DNA of 64,000 bases from Zygaena filipendulae (Eukaryota > Arthropoda > Insecta > Lepidoptera > Zygaenidae). The notes under the pieces were generated by a model that saw only the letters and a list, made by a program, of their open reading frames with translations, ran no database searches and was not told the DNA's origin. Of this stretch, positions 11,290-21,860 are shown in pieces (position 1 is the first letter of the stretch; the number at the start of each line of letters is the position of its first letter). The stretch lies in contig OU015665.1 of assembly GCA_907165275.2 (NCBI GenBank), forward strand, positions 5,456,001-5,520,000. Reading direction: 5' to 3'. A program made the translations under genes and the position numbers.

Positions 11290-11715
11290 TTGCGCCTGCA
11301 TCCGTGACGCCACACGCGGCTCCAGCGGAAGACCAGCGTCGGGCCCCTAATGGTTCCCGGCTTATGCTGAGCTGCGGAGCTAGGATGCGCAACATGATAA
11401 AATTTTATCGAGCCATTTTATCGATTCTCGTCGACATAATATATCATTTTGTCTACCAGTGGTAAAAAATGTTTAACCGAATCTAGTCTTAACTCAATAC
11501 CCCACTACTGCACTTTTTTGCTTGGACGCCCACAACTATTTGTCGTGTCGACAATTTTATCTTTCGTTCGATAAACATATCATGTTGCGCATCCTAGCTC
11601 CGCAGGTTGCCTTTTTGTTGCGACAGTTTGTGCTGCTTTTTGTTAACCCATTTTATTTTATTTTATTTTATTGTAGTCGTAACGAATAAACTTAATTTCA
11701 TTTCATTTCATTACA
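11290..11715 (+). mobile_element. non-LTR retrotransposon 3' end, split by a MITE
   Basis: A GC-rich block at 11290-11371 ends CTTATGCTGAGCTGC and appears to continue at 11606 with AGGTTGCCTTTTTGTTGCGA. It finishes in TTTTA repeats (11650-11672), an AATAAA near 11687 and CATTT repeats. GC-rich body, AATAAA and simple-repeat tail are typical of a 5'-truncated LINE or SINE on the + strand. The interruption is the element at 11372-11605. Confidence 0.45.
11372..11605. mobile_element. MITE with 28 bp perfect terminal inverted repeats
   Basis: Arms at 11372-11399 and 11578-11605 are perfect reverse complements over 28 bases and contain GGAGCTAGGATGCGCAACAT. The core is AT-rich with ATCGA motifs and has no coding sequence. 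It sits inside a LINE-like sequence. The outer CTGC/GCAG could be part of the arm or a target duplication. Confidence 0.75.
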
Positions 11716-12050
11716 TATAGATACACTGTTTTGTTGCAAGTTTGGACACGTAGATATATACATTACATATCGTACGTGTATACATACATTTCATAGCCAT
11801 ATATTTAAGGAAGCCCTACCTACCGCTACTTTAACGTTAACATAAAAATTTGTTGTTATGACGCCAGAGTACTAGAGCATATTCGATCTTTATAGAATTT
11901 CTATCAGTCTGGAGGTATATTTGTATAAGGGAAACTATCTAATTAATCAGATTTCCACAGGCCCCTTGCTACTCAGATCCTATACCTACTTAATATATCA
12001 TAGATATTAGGATATCATAATCCTACTAATATATGTACGTATTATAGAAA

Positions 12051-12247
12051 CTAGCTGACCCGCACGGTTTCACCAGCGGTAATTTCGGAGTTCCCGCGGG
12101 AATTCCAGGATAAAATATAGTCATAGACCTTCCTCATGAATCACTCTATCTATTGGTGAAAACCGCATCAAAATCCGTTGCGTAGTTTTAAAGATTTAAG
12201 CATACATAGGGATATAGGGACAGAGAAAGCGACTTTGTTTTATACTA
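12051..12247 (+). repeat. CCGCGG-hallmark repeat, subtype B, long copy
   Basis: It starts CTAGCTGACCCGCACGG and continues through TTCCCGCGGGAATTCCAGG, the AAAATCCGTTGCGTAG block and an end resembling GACTTTGTTTTATACTAC. Nearly the whole length of this subtype is present. Confidence 0.65.
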
Positions 12248-12434
12248 CATGTACCTAGTGATGTAAAAGTGTGGATGTTTGTTAATTAATCACACAACAA
12301 CGGCTGAACGGATTTGGATAAAATTTGGCATGGACGTTGTTAGGGGTACAGAGAAAGACATAGGGTACTTTTATCCCGGTATTCCCGCGGGAACTCCGAA
12401 ATTACCGCGGGTGAAACCCCGGGGCACAGCTAGT
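12248..12434 (-). repeat. CCGCGG-hallmark repeat in tail-to-tail orientation with the previous copy
   Basis: Minus-oriented copy ending ACCCCGGGGCACAGCTAGT, with body blocks GACATAGGGTACTTTTATCC and AACGGCTGAACGGATTTGG. With 12051-12247 it makes a tail-to-tail pair. Confidence 0.65.
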
Positions 12435-13212
12435 ATGTTATAAGTATATCATCGTAATGGGTTCACATAAAAGACTATAGATATGTAATTTACCATCAGA
12501 TATCGGACCAATGTTGATGTAGAAAATTATAATTAAACAAAATGTTGCATTAATTACATTATATATAATAGTAATTACAAGTTACAACGTCATCCAAATT
12601 AATGAAAACTCACGAATAACATAGGTACGTCTAACGCGTGACGTAAATGTTTTTTTCCCACCAAACATAATATAATTACTACGTGTTTCCCACCGTGGTC
12701 AAAAAAGTTTCTCATCAATAAAATGAAAACTTATAGGCCAGCGTTCTTCCAAATATGCAAAGCGAGTGGAGCCGCAAACAACAACCACATATTATGATGA
12801 ATGTACTTGTTAGTTATTCTGGAACATTAGATCTTTGCTTTCACTTTGCCCGCAGCCACACATGAGTTTAGTGTCACATAGTTTAGTGTCACGCAGGAAT
12901 TTTCCGAACCAAGTTTAAGCTGTTAGCGTTACAGTCTATATCGATCTACAGTTTACAACTCTACCGCACCAACACGGTGCGACTTCTAACTATGGTTGCC
13001 ACTTGCCACTGTTATTAAAATCAAATGTACTCGTAATTTTTTTTAACAATTATGACTTAGTATAAATAATATGGGTGGCGAAATAATAAACATGACTGAT
13101 GGATTTTTTTCTTATTAGAACGACTTTCTCTAACGCATAGTGCTAGGATGCGTGAAAGAAATTGTCCGTCACAGCGTCATATTAAAGGTGCGCGCTTAAT
13201 GGTTAAACAATA

Positions 13213-13536
13213 GGGATGTTGACTACTATTGAAAATCAAAATTCTAATTAGTCCGTCAGTTAGAAAATAAAAAAACAATAGACACGTATTTTTTGCTTTT
13301 TTAAATAAATTAAAATATACAGAGATAAAGCGCATTAAACTTTAGGATGAGGAGGTCGTGACGTCACTAATCACAAAACCGCCATACAAACTGTCAGAAT
13401 AGTGACGTCACGCGAAATTTCAACTCAATATATCGCCGTTATTTTTTGATTACGTAAAAAAAGAAAAAATACGCGTCAAATACTTTTTTAATAATCTACA
13501 AGACGGACTAAAAAATAAAAATTAGTCAACATGCCC
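13213..13536 (-). mobile_element. TGACGTCA-bearing MITE, copy 1
   Basis: This 324 bp element has ends GGGATGTTGACTA and TAGTCAACATGCCC and an internal inverted pair TAGTCCGTC/GACGGACTA. It carries two TGACGTCAC motifs near its centre. The same element occurs inverted at 61866-62190 and 62936-63258. There is no coding sequence. Confidence 0.8.
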
Positions 13537-14383
13537 ATTATTATAAAAGGGTTGGTTACCATGTATATACCCATTGTTTATGTTCCAATTAACCACAATA
13601 TATACGTTTCCACAGGAACATGGAAAACAATGAGCAAATCACATTGCTCATTGTTGTCCATCAAATTGATAATAGGCATAGAATAACATTCAGCGCACGC
13701 AGAGTGATGAAATTTCACGGGTAGTGAAACCACCTTAATACCTAACTCGGCACAAACTTATACGTAATTTTGCGCCGTTCATCGCATATTCAAGTTCAAT
13801 AGTATTTGTGCTTCAATTCAAACGCAATTTTGAATAAAGCTATAATAACGCTCTATGTGTACTGCCTCTATACCTAGCTAAGGTTAGTATTTAGGTACAT
13901 TGAATTTAAATAGAAAAACGTAATTATTGTCATAGTTGAATGTGTTTAGGAAATGGGATCGCTTCATTTGTATGTACCTACCTACTGAATGACGTGCTGG
14001 CTCGGTTAGCGTATGTAGCGCATAGTATGAGACGGACGTTGGTTACGGTTCGAGTTCCGCGGTGTTATCAAATATAGTCGTACCTAGTGGACGGTGTGAG
14101 CTCGGACGGCCGCGTCATATAGGTTTTCAATATACACGCGCTGCGTTACGAGATTTTATAGGATTTTTATCTCGCCGTAAATGCGTTTGAATTGGATTTT
14201 ACTCTGCTGAAAAATGCATGAGGCACAAAAAACATTGAATGTTATGCAAGTGCAAGTACGTAGTAAATGCAATTATTATACGTACCTATAGTAAGTATAA
14301 TAATAATAATTCTTGGACGTTATAACACAGTCATATGTTGTCCCAAACTAAGCAGAACTTAAAGGATGTGCAGCAGATGAATT

Positions 14384-14461
14384 ATATTTGTTTATCTTTC
14401 AAGATAAACAAATATAATAATATAATTATATAAACACAATATATATATATATATATATATT
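14384..14461. repeat. hairpin followed by an AT dinucleotide run
   Basis: TATTTGTTTATCTT and AAGATAAACAAATA form a perfect stem around a two-base centre. This is followed by an (AT)n tract of about 22 bases ending near 14461. Confidence 0.6.
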
Positions 14462-14554
14462 TTGTTTATATTATACATATAAGGTAGTGTTACATATTAG
14501 TGTTTACATATCTAATATATGTAAACACCTATCTAATTTCCTCTCTTCTTTAAA

Positions 14555-14702
14555 TCTGTCCACTTGTCCAAGGTTGCCTGGGAGAGATCGCTTTAAGCGA
14601 TAAGGCTGCCTTTTGTATACCTGTTAGGTTAGATTTAAGAAAATCTATAAAAACCTTTTTTGTTTGGTGTACAATAAAGAGTTATCTATCTATCTATCTA
14701 TC
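14555..14702 (+). mobile_element. LINE 3' end with AATAAA and TATC tail
   Basis: The block AGAGATCGCTTTAAGCGATA, then GCTGCCTTTTGTATACCTGT, then TGTACAATAAAGAG is followed by a (TATC)4 tail. A polyadenylation signal directly before a simple repeat marks the 3' end of a non-LTR retrotransposon on the + strand, here strongly 5'-truncated. Confidence 0.65.
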
Positions 14703-14749
14703 CAATAAGGATACATAGTACCCAGTACCCAGGATCACCTAATTCCCCA

Positions 14750-14829
14750 CCCGGAGATCGAACCCACAACACCGCATAATATATACGTAGTTAGGTTCGC
14801 TAGCGTCTAGCCACTAGACCGATGGTGCT
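14750..14829 (-). mobile_element. tRNA-like SINE head
   Basis: On the minus strand an A-box-like TAGTGGCTAGA (14806-14816) and a B-box GGTTCGATCTC (14754-14764) are correctly ordered, about 40 bases apart. There is no complete cloverleaf, so it is a tRNA-derived SINE promoter rather than a tRNA gene. Confidence 0.55.
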
Positions 14830-15520
14830 GTTAAAATTACTAGATAACCTTGAAATTAATGAAATGAACCTTCTTAATTATAAACACTAATAATTTTATA
14901 GGTAGATTTGAAAAAAAAGAACAACTATTTGGGTATTACCTACCTAATATTTGTATTCATTTACTGTAATTCACAAACAGTCGCCATAAATGCCTTGTAT
15001 GCTTGTACAAGGTCTAAAGATTGTAGACATCGTACTTCGTCGTTTATTTATAATAACTACCTACTTAATATGTATGTCTCCGTAAGGTGGATGAAGAAGG
15101 AGTTGTGAAGATTTTGCCATATTAATTTTCGTCTTCAATCCCTTTATTTTGGAATTGTGGAGCTGTTACGATGGCTTGGAATACTGCATTTTGCAACTCT
15201 CAGATTTGATGTCCAGACGTACAGGGCCTACCATTATCAGCCCTTTCTTTAACAGTTTGACTTAAACCTCACTTTGAAATTTCTTCACCATCGATGGGTT
15301 ACAATCGATTACTATGGACAAAATTTCGATTACGAGGTTATTATAAAACAGTCATAGAGATAATAGTTTGTTATCCACATAGAGTAAGTAGGTATTTAAT
15401 TTACTCTCAGAAGCCAGTATAGTTTTACTACATATTTGCATATTAATCTTGTCTATAGAATAATATTCATTAAGTATACGTACAATTTTATTGTAATTAG
15501 ATATAATTATCTACTATGTA

Positions 15521-16118
15521 TACAGGATGTTACAGAAAGGTGTAGGGGTAGTCATATTTGACGATCGTGTTCACGTTATTATCTGCAATAATTTGACATT
15601 ACAAACTGAACGAGTATCATGAAAAAAACTTTCCTAAAATTTGCTAGGTTTGCTGTTATTAACTTGTCTCTGCACCCCAACGGTGGAAATTTGCATCTAA
15701 ATTACAAATAATCTAGTCACCTTTTTTTTTTGAGCCAGGGAAATTGCATCATCCATAACACCGCCCCGCCCCGGGCCGAGGCGATGGTTATGTGGGTCTC
15801 CGCCCTGAAAAGAGCGACCTGCCCACTAAAAACCCTGGGGTGTTCCTCCTCCGCGCCTAGCGCCGGGGCCATGGCCACGGGAATCGCTCTCGCATGCTCC
15901 GCAGCCTGATCTAGTCACCTGTAACCAGTTCATGACCTACCCAGTGATGTGACTTGCTTATTTTGTTGTAGAAGTGGTTAATAAAAATATGTTTAATTTT
16001 AGTTATGAAATAAAGTAAAATTTTTGACTTAAATACCGCGGGCAAATTAATTATTATTGTAAAAAATTGGCAGATCACAATCTTCAAATACGACTACACC
16101 ATTCCGTAGTATCCTGTA
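15521..16118. mobile_element. TIR element interrupted by a LINE fragment
   Basis: Ends TACAGGATGTTACAGAAAGG and (inverted, at 16068-16118) TACAGGATACTACGGAATGG continue as matching arms of about 45 bases with scattered mismatches, including GGTGTAG and TATTTGA blocks. Without the later insertion at 15723-15908 and one copy of its target duplication the element is about 400 bp. There is no coding sequence. Confidence 0.65.
15723..15908 (-). mobile_element. 5'-truncated GC-rich retroposon with 12 bp target duplication
   Basis: This is a minus-strand insertion with its poly-A seen as the T run at 15722-15731. The body of about 175 bases is very GC-rich (blocks CCCCGCCCCGGGCCGAGG and GACCTGCCCACTAAAAACCC) and contrasts with the flanks. 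The target duplication ATCTAGTCACCT is perfect at 15711-15722 and 15909-15920. It resembles the 3' end of a GC-rich LINE or a SINE copying that tail. Confidence 0.85.
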
Positions 16119-16402
16119 CAGTTACTTGACCACAATAAGCATTAGAATAAATATAAAATTGTCTTTCGTTGAAACTTAACTAACGGTTATTTGATCCACA
16201 GCAGAATGTTTCTATAGACACTATATACTGCCGCAAACCGGAATAAAAACGGAAAGAGAATTATGTACTTAATCAAGAAAAATCCATCATTTGTCACATA
16301 TAGGTAATTAGCACAGGTATCCACTATTTATCGGGACGATTATTATTTATGAAAAAATCGGAGTATATCTCTAATTTAGAGCAGTGTTTACGTGGGAAAT
16401 CC

Positions 16403-16431
16403 CGAAGCCTCTGTTCCATACAGAGGCTTCG
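16403..16431. repeat. 12 bp perfect hairpin
   Basis: CGAAGCCTCTGT and ACAGAGGCTTCG enclose a 5-base loop. It resembles a terminator-like or structured RNA hairpin, but there is no adjacent gene. Confidence 0.45.
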
Positions 16432-16479
16432 TTCGTCGAGTTCGCAAGAGACCACAAAAAAAAATCAAAATAAAATAAA

Positions 16480-16600
16480 AATATTACTCAGGATCGGTAC
16501 AATCACTTAAAATCGCCAGCAAGCGGTTCTTAAAATTAAGTTGAAACTACTGTCAGTTCGGAACGCGCTCTCTAGTCTCTACTAAGAAGAAACAAGGTTC
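16480..16600 (-). mobile_element. LINE 3' untranslated fragment, relative of the copy at 51411-51890
   Basis: ACAATCACTT, CAGCAAGCGGTTCTTA and CTGTCAGTTCGGAA are shared in the same order with 51466-51525. That relative is the 3' untranslated part of a minus-strand LINE. Only the tail remains here. Confidence 0.55.
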
Positions 16601-17036
16601 TTTTTATTTTATTTTATTTGGGAAAACAAACAATCGTACATTATATATTACAACTCGATATACAGTATAACTATAAGTAAATGTACAATCCACTACGTTT
16701 CCACAAGTTACTAGCTAATATTAGATACAATTTGGTAAAATTACGTAAAATCAATAAATGATAACAATACAGTTATATTTTATTATCATAGGTCTCGAGG
16801 TAAATAGGTGCTTAAGCAATACAAAATAATTATCAACTTTGAGCAAGGTGCATAATAATATGTTTTTTAAAATTTTGTTTAGATAGGGCAAATACATCGA
16901 TATCGTTAAAGTTATTACTGTAAGTTTTAACCAATCTCTGGAGTGGCGCTCTCTGTCCTACGACAGGGAGTTGTAGCAAACAGCGGATAGGAGTCTTTCG
17001 GAGCGGATGTCTTTTACCTAAACAACTGAATAATAA
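16601..17036 (-). pseudogene. relic of a LINE reverse-transcriptase C-terminus
   Basis: Read on the minus strand, 17015 to 16833 is open for about 60 codons ending in a stop. It contains KRHPLRKTPIRCLLQLPVVG and NFNDIDVFALSKQNFKKHI, the pattern found at the C-terminal end of insect LINE polymerases after the reverse-transcriptase domain. The reading frame closes upstream at about 17039, so the element is 5'-truncated. The remaining sequence to 16601 is its AT-rich 3' untranslated part ending at a TTTTA-rich run. Assigned by recognition of the pattern, not by alignment. Confidence 0.55.
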
Positions 17037-17784
17037 CTAACTCAATTAAAAAAAAACAAAGTTTAACAATATAGATTGTATGGATTGAATACGTATTTGT
17101 AAAAAAAGCAGGGGTTATTTTATATCAAAGAGGTCGTGTCATGACGCGGACGGTACCTTTAAAATTACAAAAATACGAAATGCCGATTCCCTTTTAAATT
17201 TGGAGTTCCCGCGTGATATCCGCGATAATAGCATATTCCTGACAACTTGTATGCACAATTGCATAATGATCAGTTGAGTAGTGATAAAGCGTGATAGCGT
17301 ATAACAAGCGAATAAACCATCTTACAGTCGCTATTATGTATGATATTAGTTAAGCTTAGGATGTGCCAAAAATTCTTAATTTCATTACATACAATGCTAG
17401 TTCTCCTATGTTCCGATCGCAAATGAAGGTCGACGTCGTCAGTGCGCACTAATGGCATTGAAACATGAGTTGTCATTTATAGCAAACACAAACACAAATA
17501 TGTTGTGGACGAACGGTCACGGACCGATGGCAAATGCGGAAAACGAGCCATTTTTCTTTTTTCCATACGATAACATTTCTGTTACTGTAAGCGAACAAAA
17601 TAATGAAAGGAATCTATTTTTATCATTACCTACCAGGCACACAAGATCAGGCCTGCGTACCTAGTTAGTTCGCGGTGAATATCTAGGTATATGTATTACG
17701 GCTGGTCACTGAAATGTACGTGCGCGGGTACGATCACCCTGCGTTTTAGTTAGGTATTATGCCAAGCATGCTGTCTACGTCTAG

Positions 17785-18172
17785 GTTTTTTCTGGATCTA
17801 CTGAACCGATTTTAAAAATTCTTTCACTAATAGGAAGCTACAGTGATCCAGAGTGATACAGGGTACTTTTTATCCCGGAATTCTCTCAGGAACTTCGGAG
17901 TTTGTGAGTTTGTGAGGTTGTAGGGGGTAATCTCTAGATCTACTGAACCGATTTTGAAAATTCTTTCACTTTTAAAAAGCTGCAGTGATCCTGAGTGACA
18001 TAGGGTAATTTTTGTCCCGGGATTCCCGCAGAAACTCGGAGTTTGTGAGGTTATAATCTCTGGATCTACTAAACCGGTTTTGAAAATTCTTTCACTAATA
18101 GGAAGCTAAAGTGATCCTGTGGCCCCGCGAGTACTCCGAAATTACCGCGGGTAAAACCGCGCTGGTCAGCTA
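17785..18172 (-). repeat. CCGCGG-hallmark repeat with an internal triplication
   Basis: The right end ACCGCGGGTAAAACCGCGCT...CAGCTAGT is the family start in minus orientation. The body block (CTGGATCTACTGAACCGATT, TTCTTTCACTAATAGGAAGC, GTGATCC..GAGTGA) is repeated three times about 130-140 bp apart at roughly 17790, 17930 and 18060. Expansion inside a retroposed repeat is unusual among the copies here. Confidence 0.7.
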
Positions 18173-18389
18173 GTCTATGTATAAGTATACATAAATATTA
18201 AATACGTATAATTTGTAACTTGGTACCAAAGTTATTTTTTAGCTTTGCCATGCTGTCATGCAGTTAAATATCGTATTGTAAAGTTATCAAGCTGTAAAAA
18301 ATATGGATAGCGTTTTTGCTAATTTCTTGTTATTACAAAAAGTTAATGATTTATCCATCTACGAATGTATACTGTAATTAATATATTAA

Positions 18390-18595
18390 CGGCCGCACTC
18401 AGAGTCGATTTTAATGATTACTTAGTTAAGTATAGATTTTTAAAACAAAACTGCCGCATTCAGAGACGTTCAGTAAATTAATGTTAGTTGGCATTTAACG
18501 AGACGCAACTTAAATAGTTAAATGCCAATTAACAATTTTGTTTTAAAAATCTATACTTAACTAAGTAATCTTAAAGTCTACTCTGAGTGCGGCGG
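18390..18595. mobile_element. MITE of the CGGCCGCACTCAGAG family, copy 1
   Basis: Terminal arms of about 58 bases start CGGCCGCACTCAGAG and CGCCGCACTCAGAG; the rest of the arms matches with few differences. TAA flanks both sides (18387-18389, 18596-18598), the 3-base target duplication of PIF/Harbinger-type elements. Inside is CATTCAGAGACGTTCAGT, also present in the copy at 57148-57345. There is no coding sequence. Confidence 0.85.
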
Positions 18596-18639
18596 TAAGA
18601 CTAATAGTAGATACAACCGTGACGAAAACTTCATCCTCA

Positions 18640-18838
18640 CATTATACATATAGGTATCATAAAACAAAGTCCTCCGCCTCGTCTGTCTGTCTGTTCGCGA
18701 TAAACACAAAATACTACTACTTTTCACGCGGTTTTCACTAATAGATAGAAGAATACAAGAGGAAGGTTTATACGTTATTAGTTTATCCTGGAATTCCTGC
18801 GGCAATTGTCGCGGGTGAGACCGCGGGGGATAGCTAGT
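18640..18838 (-). repeat. CCGCGG-hallmark repeat, subtype B, minus orientation
   Basis: It contains CTCCGCCTCGTCTGTCTGTC, CGCGGTTTTCACTAATAGAT and a right end GACCGCGGGGGATAGCTAGT. It is closely related to the copy at 42360-42558. Confidence 0.7.
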
Positions 18839-19488
18839 TGAAGATAATTATTTAAACACAATAATAGAAATGCCTAGGTACATTATAATGTAATAGTAAG
18901 AGCCTATATATAAGTAGGTATGTGCAATGGGTATAGGTACCTATTTATTACCTATTTTAAAATAATATATTGTACTTTCGTAATTATATTTAGTTTGCAT
19001 ATTTTTCCTTATCGGACAGTACACAAAGAAGTTTAATTGCAATAAGTAATAAGATTTTCACGTTATTTGCTCTTATTTACATGACTTAAACGAAATCAAT
19101 AGATACGTATAGAATGCGTATACGTTTGCAAATAGGCTTTAGGTACCTTACCGTCATATTCTAGTGCCAATAGGTAGAAATATTTACCTACACCAGTTTT
19201 CTACAAGCGTTAACGCATAGAAAACTAATTAGTAACGAAACATCATGCCACTTGGTCAGTCAATCAAAACTAGTTTTCACGTCGTCACGCAAAACTAAAG
19301 TTTTGTTTGGCTGGTCAAGATCACAACACTGATCTACTTGATACCACAGTAAGCTAATATTAGCTTGTGCCGTGGAAACCAAGCAAACGTGGTATATACT
19401 ACATAGAATTACTTATATATTATACTATAGATATACATATAAACACAACAAGACTTCAAAATGGAATCCTGTGTTCATCACTCAAAGT

Positions 19489-19567
19489 CTACCCCCACCG
19501 GGAATCGAACCCGGAACCCCTTGATTAGCGGGAGGGCATGGTGACCTCTGCGCCAATCGGGTCGTCT
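19489..19567 (-). mobile_element. tRNA-like SINE head
   Basis: On the minus strand A-box TGGCGCAGAGG (19545-19555) and B-box GGTTCGATTCC (19501-19511) are spaced as in a Pol III promoter. GGGTTCCGGGTTCGATTCC looks like a genuine T-arm, but no acceptor stem closes. The SINE body probably continues to about 19400. Confidence 0.65.
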
Positions 19568-20319
19568 ATATGTATAAGAGTTTCCTCTCATACACCTCTA
19601 TCGCGACGGCTGATCGACTCAATCCAACCATGCTAGTATTGATATATTGACCCTTATCCTACTATCCGATACAGACGCAACTGAATCATTTTAAAGATAA
19701 AATCATTCAAGTAATTAAACTCGACAATTAATTTACGTCAGGCTCGTCTTGCATGAAATGAAATTATAACTGGGTGTTATAATAGCCGTTAACAAGTGTC
19801 TACTAGAGTTATTCTTACGAGTTTACTACCGGGTTAATATAATATGTAGGTACGTGCCTAACTATTCTGTAAGTATAGTTATTATCATGTTCTGAGACAA
19901 TAGTTCCACTTTTGACATAATATTAAAAATAACATCAAAGGGCCATAAGGTAGATACTATACATATTTTAGGTGAATTCAGTAGCTGAAATACAAAGATA
20001 GAGGTAATGCAGAGTAGCTAAGTAGAGTAGGTCTGTCTATACAAGCATTTTGTGAATAACTTCATATTATACCTACACTTTGCTGGATCTATGACGACAA
20101 ATAAAAATTTTGTTTATAATAAATTTAAATTTTCGGTAAAGAAAAGTGGGAACCCTTTTATGGTCACTTGGGCTGTATTTTTGTAACGTTCACAAGGGAA
20201 CGGGGAACGGGGAAGGGGTCTGAATGCTATAGCTAAAATGTGTAAAAAATGAATGACTCCTATCCTCCTATTCCTATGTGTAAAAAATGAATCCTAGGGT
20301 TCTAATGCCAAAATTTTGA

Positions 20320-20367
20320 TTTTGATTGCGTAAATAGATAGGAAATTATCTATTTACGCAATCAAAA
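20320..20367. repeat. 21 bp perfect hairpin with adjacent third repeat
   Basis: TTTTGATTGCGTAAATAGAT and its exact inverse flank a 6-base loop. The arm is then partly repeated again at 20368-20390 (GCGTAAATAGATAATTTCCT). Confidence 0.7.
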
Positions 20368-20499
20368 TGCGTAAATAGATAATTTCCTATATCTGATAAT
20401 TTCCTAGATAGATATCTGTGCAGTCAAATACCATTCTTTTATTAGAAGTAAGTAGAGATTTAAAAAAAATTGCTAGTATCAATTCGCGTTCACTAACCA

Positions 20500-21330
20500 A
20501 TAACCAAAGTATTTTAGTACAGAGCTCTAATTGTGCGAGCCTGACTCGCTCTTGAACGATTTATTGATGTGAAACATCTATAGGCTCACTTGTAAACCGA
20601 ATTGTTGGCGTGGCGACGCTTGCCGTGGCGACGGGTCACCACGCTATACTAAGGTATACATATATATATTTTATGTGTAGTAGGGTCTACGGTGTGGTGA
20701 TTTAATTTGATTAAATTAATTATATTCATATTAACCATATTAGTAATTATATAAATTATATTAATTCTATCTTCAATTAATTATTTTTTTATTATTCATG
20801 AAGGAATTAATATGGAAAAATTTATTAATAAAATTTATATTTGAAAATCTTTAGTCATATATTGCAATAATTAACTAAGATTTGAGTTCATGAGTATATT
20901 GAAGCCACACTAAAAATTTTTTTTCTTTTTCTTGTGTTTTTTAATATCATATTTTTTTTTTATATTTCTGTTCCCAACAATCATCACAGGGATCACAAAA
21001 TATTATTATTGAAACTGGACGCCAACCTGATCAGTTAAACACAAGGCATACTATCAATGTTTTATTGAAACTGGACGCCACCCTGATCAGTTAAACACAA
21101 GGCATACTATCAATGTTTTATTGAAACTGGACGCCACCCTGATCAGTTAAACACAAGACATACTATCAATGTTTCATTGAAACTGGACGCCACCCTGATC
21201 AGTTAAACACAAGGCATACTATCAATGTTTTATTGAAACTGCACGCCACCCTGATCAGTTAAACACAAGGCATACTATCAATGTTGTGTAACACTGTTGT
21301 GTTTCACATCTGCCAGGCGTGCCATGACGG
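20500..21330. mobile_element. unassigned element containing a 56 bp minisatellite
   Basis: A unit running from CGAGCCTGACTCGCTCTTGA (about 20537) through an AT-rich core and the minisatellite to GCCATGACGGCTCACA (21320) looks like one mobile element. TGTGAAACATCT near 20568 and its inverse GTGTTTCACATCT near 21299 are sub-terminal inverted repeats. There is no coding sequence and no clear target duplication. Confidence 0.35.
21007..21286. repeat. minisatellite, 56 bp x 5
   Basis: Five head-to-tail units of exactly 56 bp start at 21007, 21063, 21119, 21175 and 21231. Each carries GAAACTGGACGCC, CTGATCAGTTAAACACAA and CATACTATCAATGTT. Units differ from each other at one to three positions. The regular 56 bp phase and near identity point to recent unequal exchange or slippage. 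Confidence 0.97.
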
Positions 21331-21669
21331 CTCACATTTTTTTTTTATTTAATTGCTAATTGGCAAGATTCTATACAAAAGTGCGGTACTCGTGACTTAG
21401 GGACTGAGATCTGCTATTAGTCGTTCAAGTCAATTTATCATCCCTTTTGTCTTTGACGGTATCTATTTATCTAGTGCTATTAAGTGTGGTACTCATATTG
21501 TGTTCTGAGGTGTGGTAGGTACGTGCGGTTTGATTTTTAGTGGCTGCGGAAGTGACATTGTAAATGTTTTGTAAAGCATATAGGTATGTATGTATATACA
21601 ATGGTACATGATGGTTCATCTAACTTGCTTTTACAGGTTTATCTACTCATTTATCTTTTTATTCATTGA

Positions 21670-21860
21670 CTAGCTGTGCCTCGGGGTTTCACCTACGTGA
21701 AACGTTTTTATATAAAAACTTTTTTCCCGCCACCATTCGATTTAAATGGTAATAAGTTCAAGTCAATAAGTTGCTCCAAAATAAGCTTAATATAGCAGGT
21801 ATCTGTGAAAATCGCATGACAATCCGTTCAGTAAATTCGGAGAAGGCAGACAAAAATTAA
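21670..21860 (+). repeat. CCGCGG-hallmark repeat, diverged copy
   Basis: Family start CTAGCTGTGCCTCGGGGTTTC, a body with TTTTTTCCCGCCACCATTCG, and an end block ATCCGTTCAGTAAATTCGGA. Confidence 0.55.

Noticed and set aside
14750..14829. True tRNA gene on the minus strand
   Set aside because: A and B boxes are present but the acceptor and anticodon stems do not pair; the same holds for 19489-19567 and 55806-55870.
20700..20880. Possible mitochondrial fragment (very AT-rich, long TTAATTATA runs)
   Set aside because: Trial translation with the invertebrate mitochondrial code gave no convincing match to a known mitochondrial protein, and it sits between pieces that look like one nuclear element.
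21007..21286. CRISPR-like array
   Set aside because: The whole 56 bp unit repeats with no unique spacers; it is a eukaryotic minisatellite.
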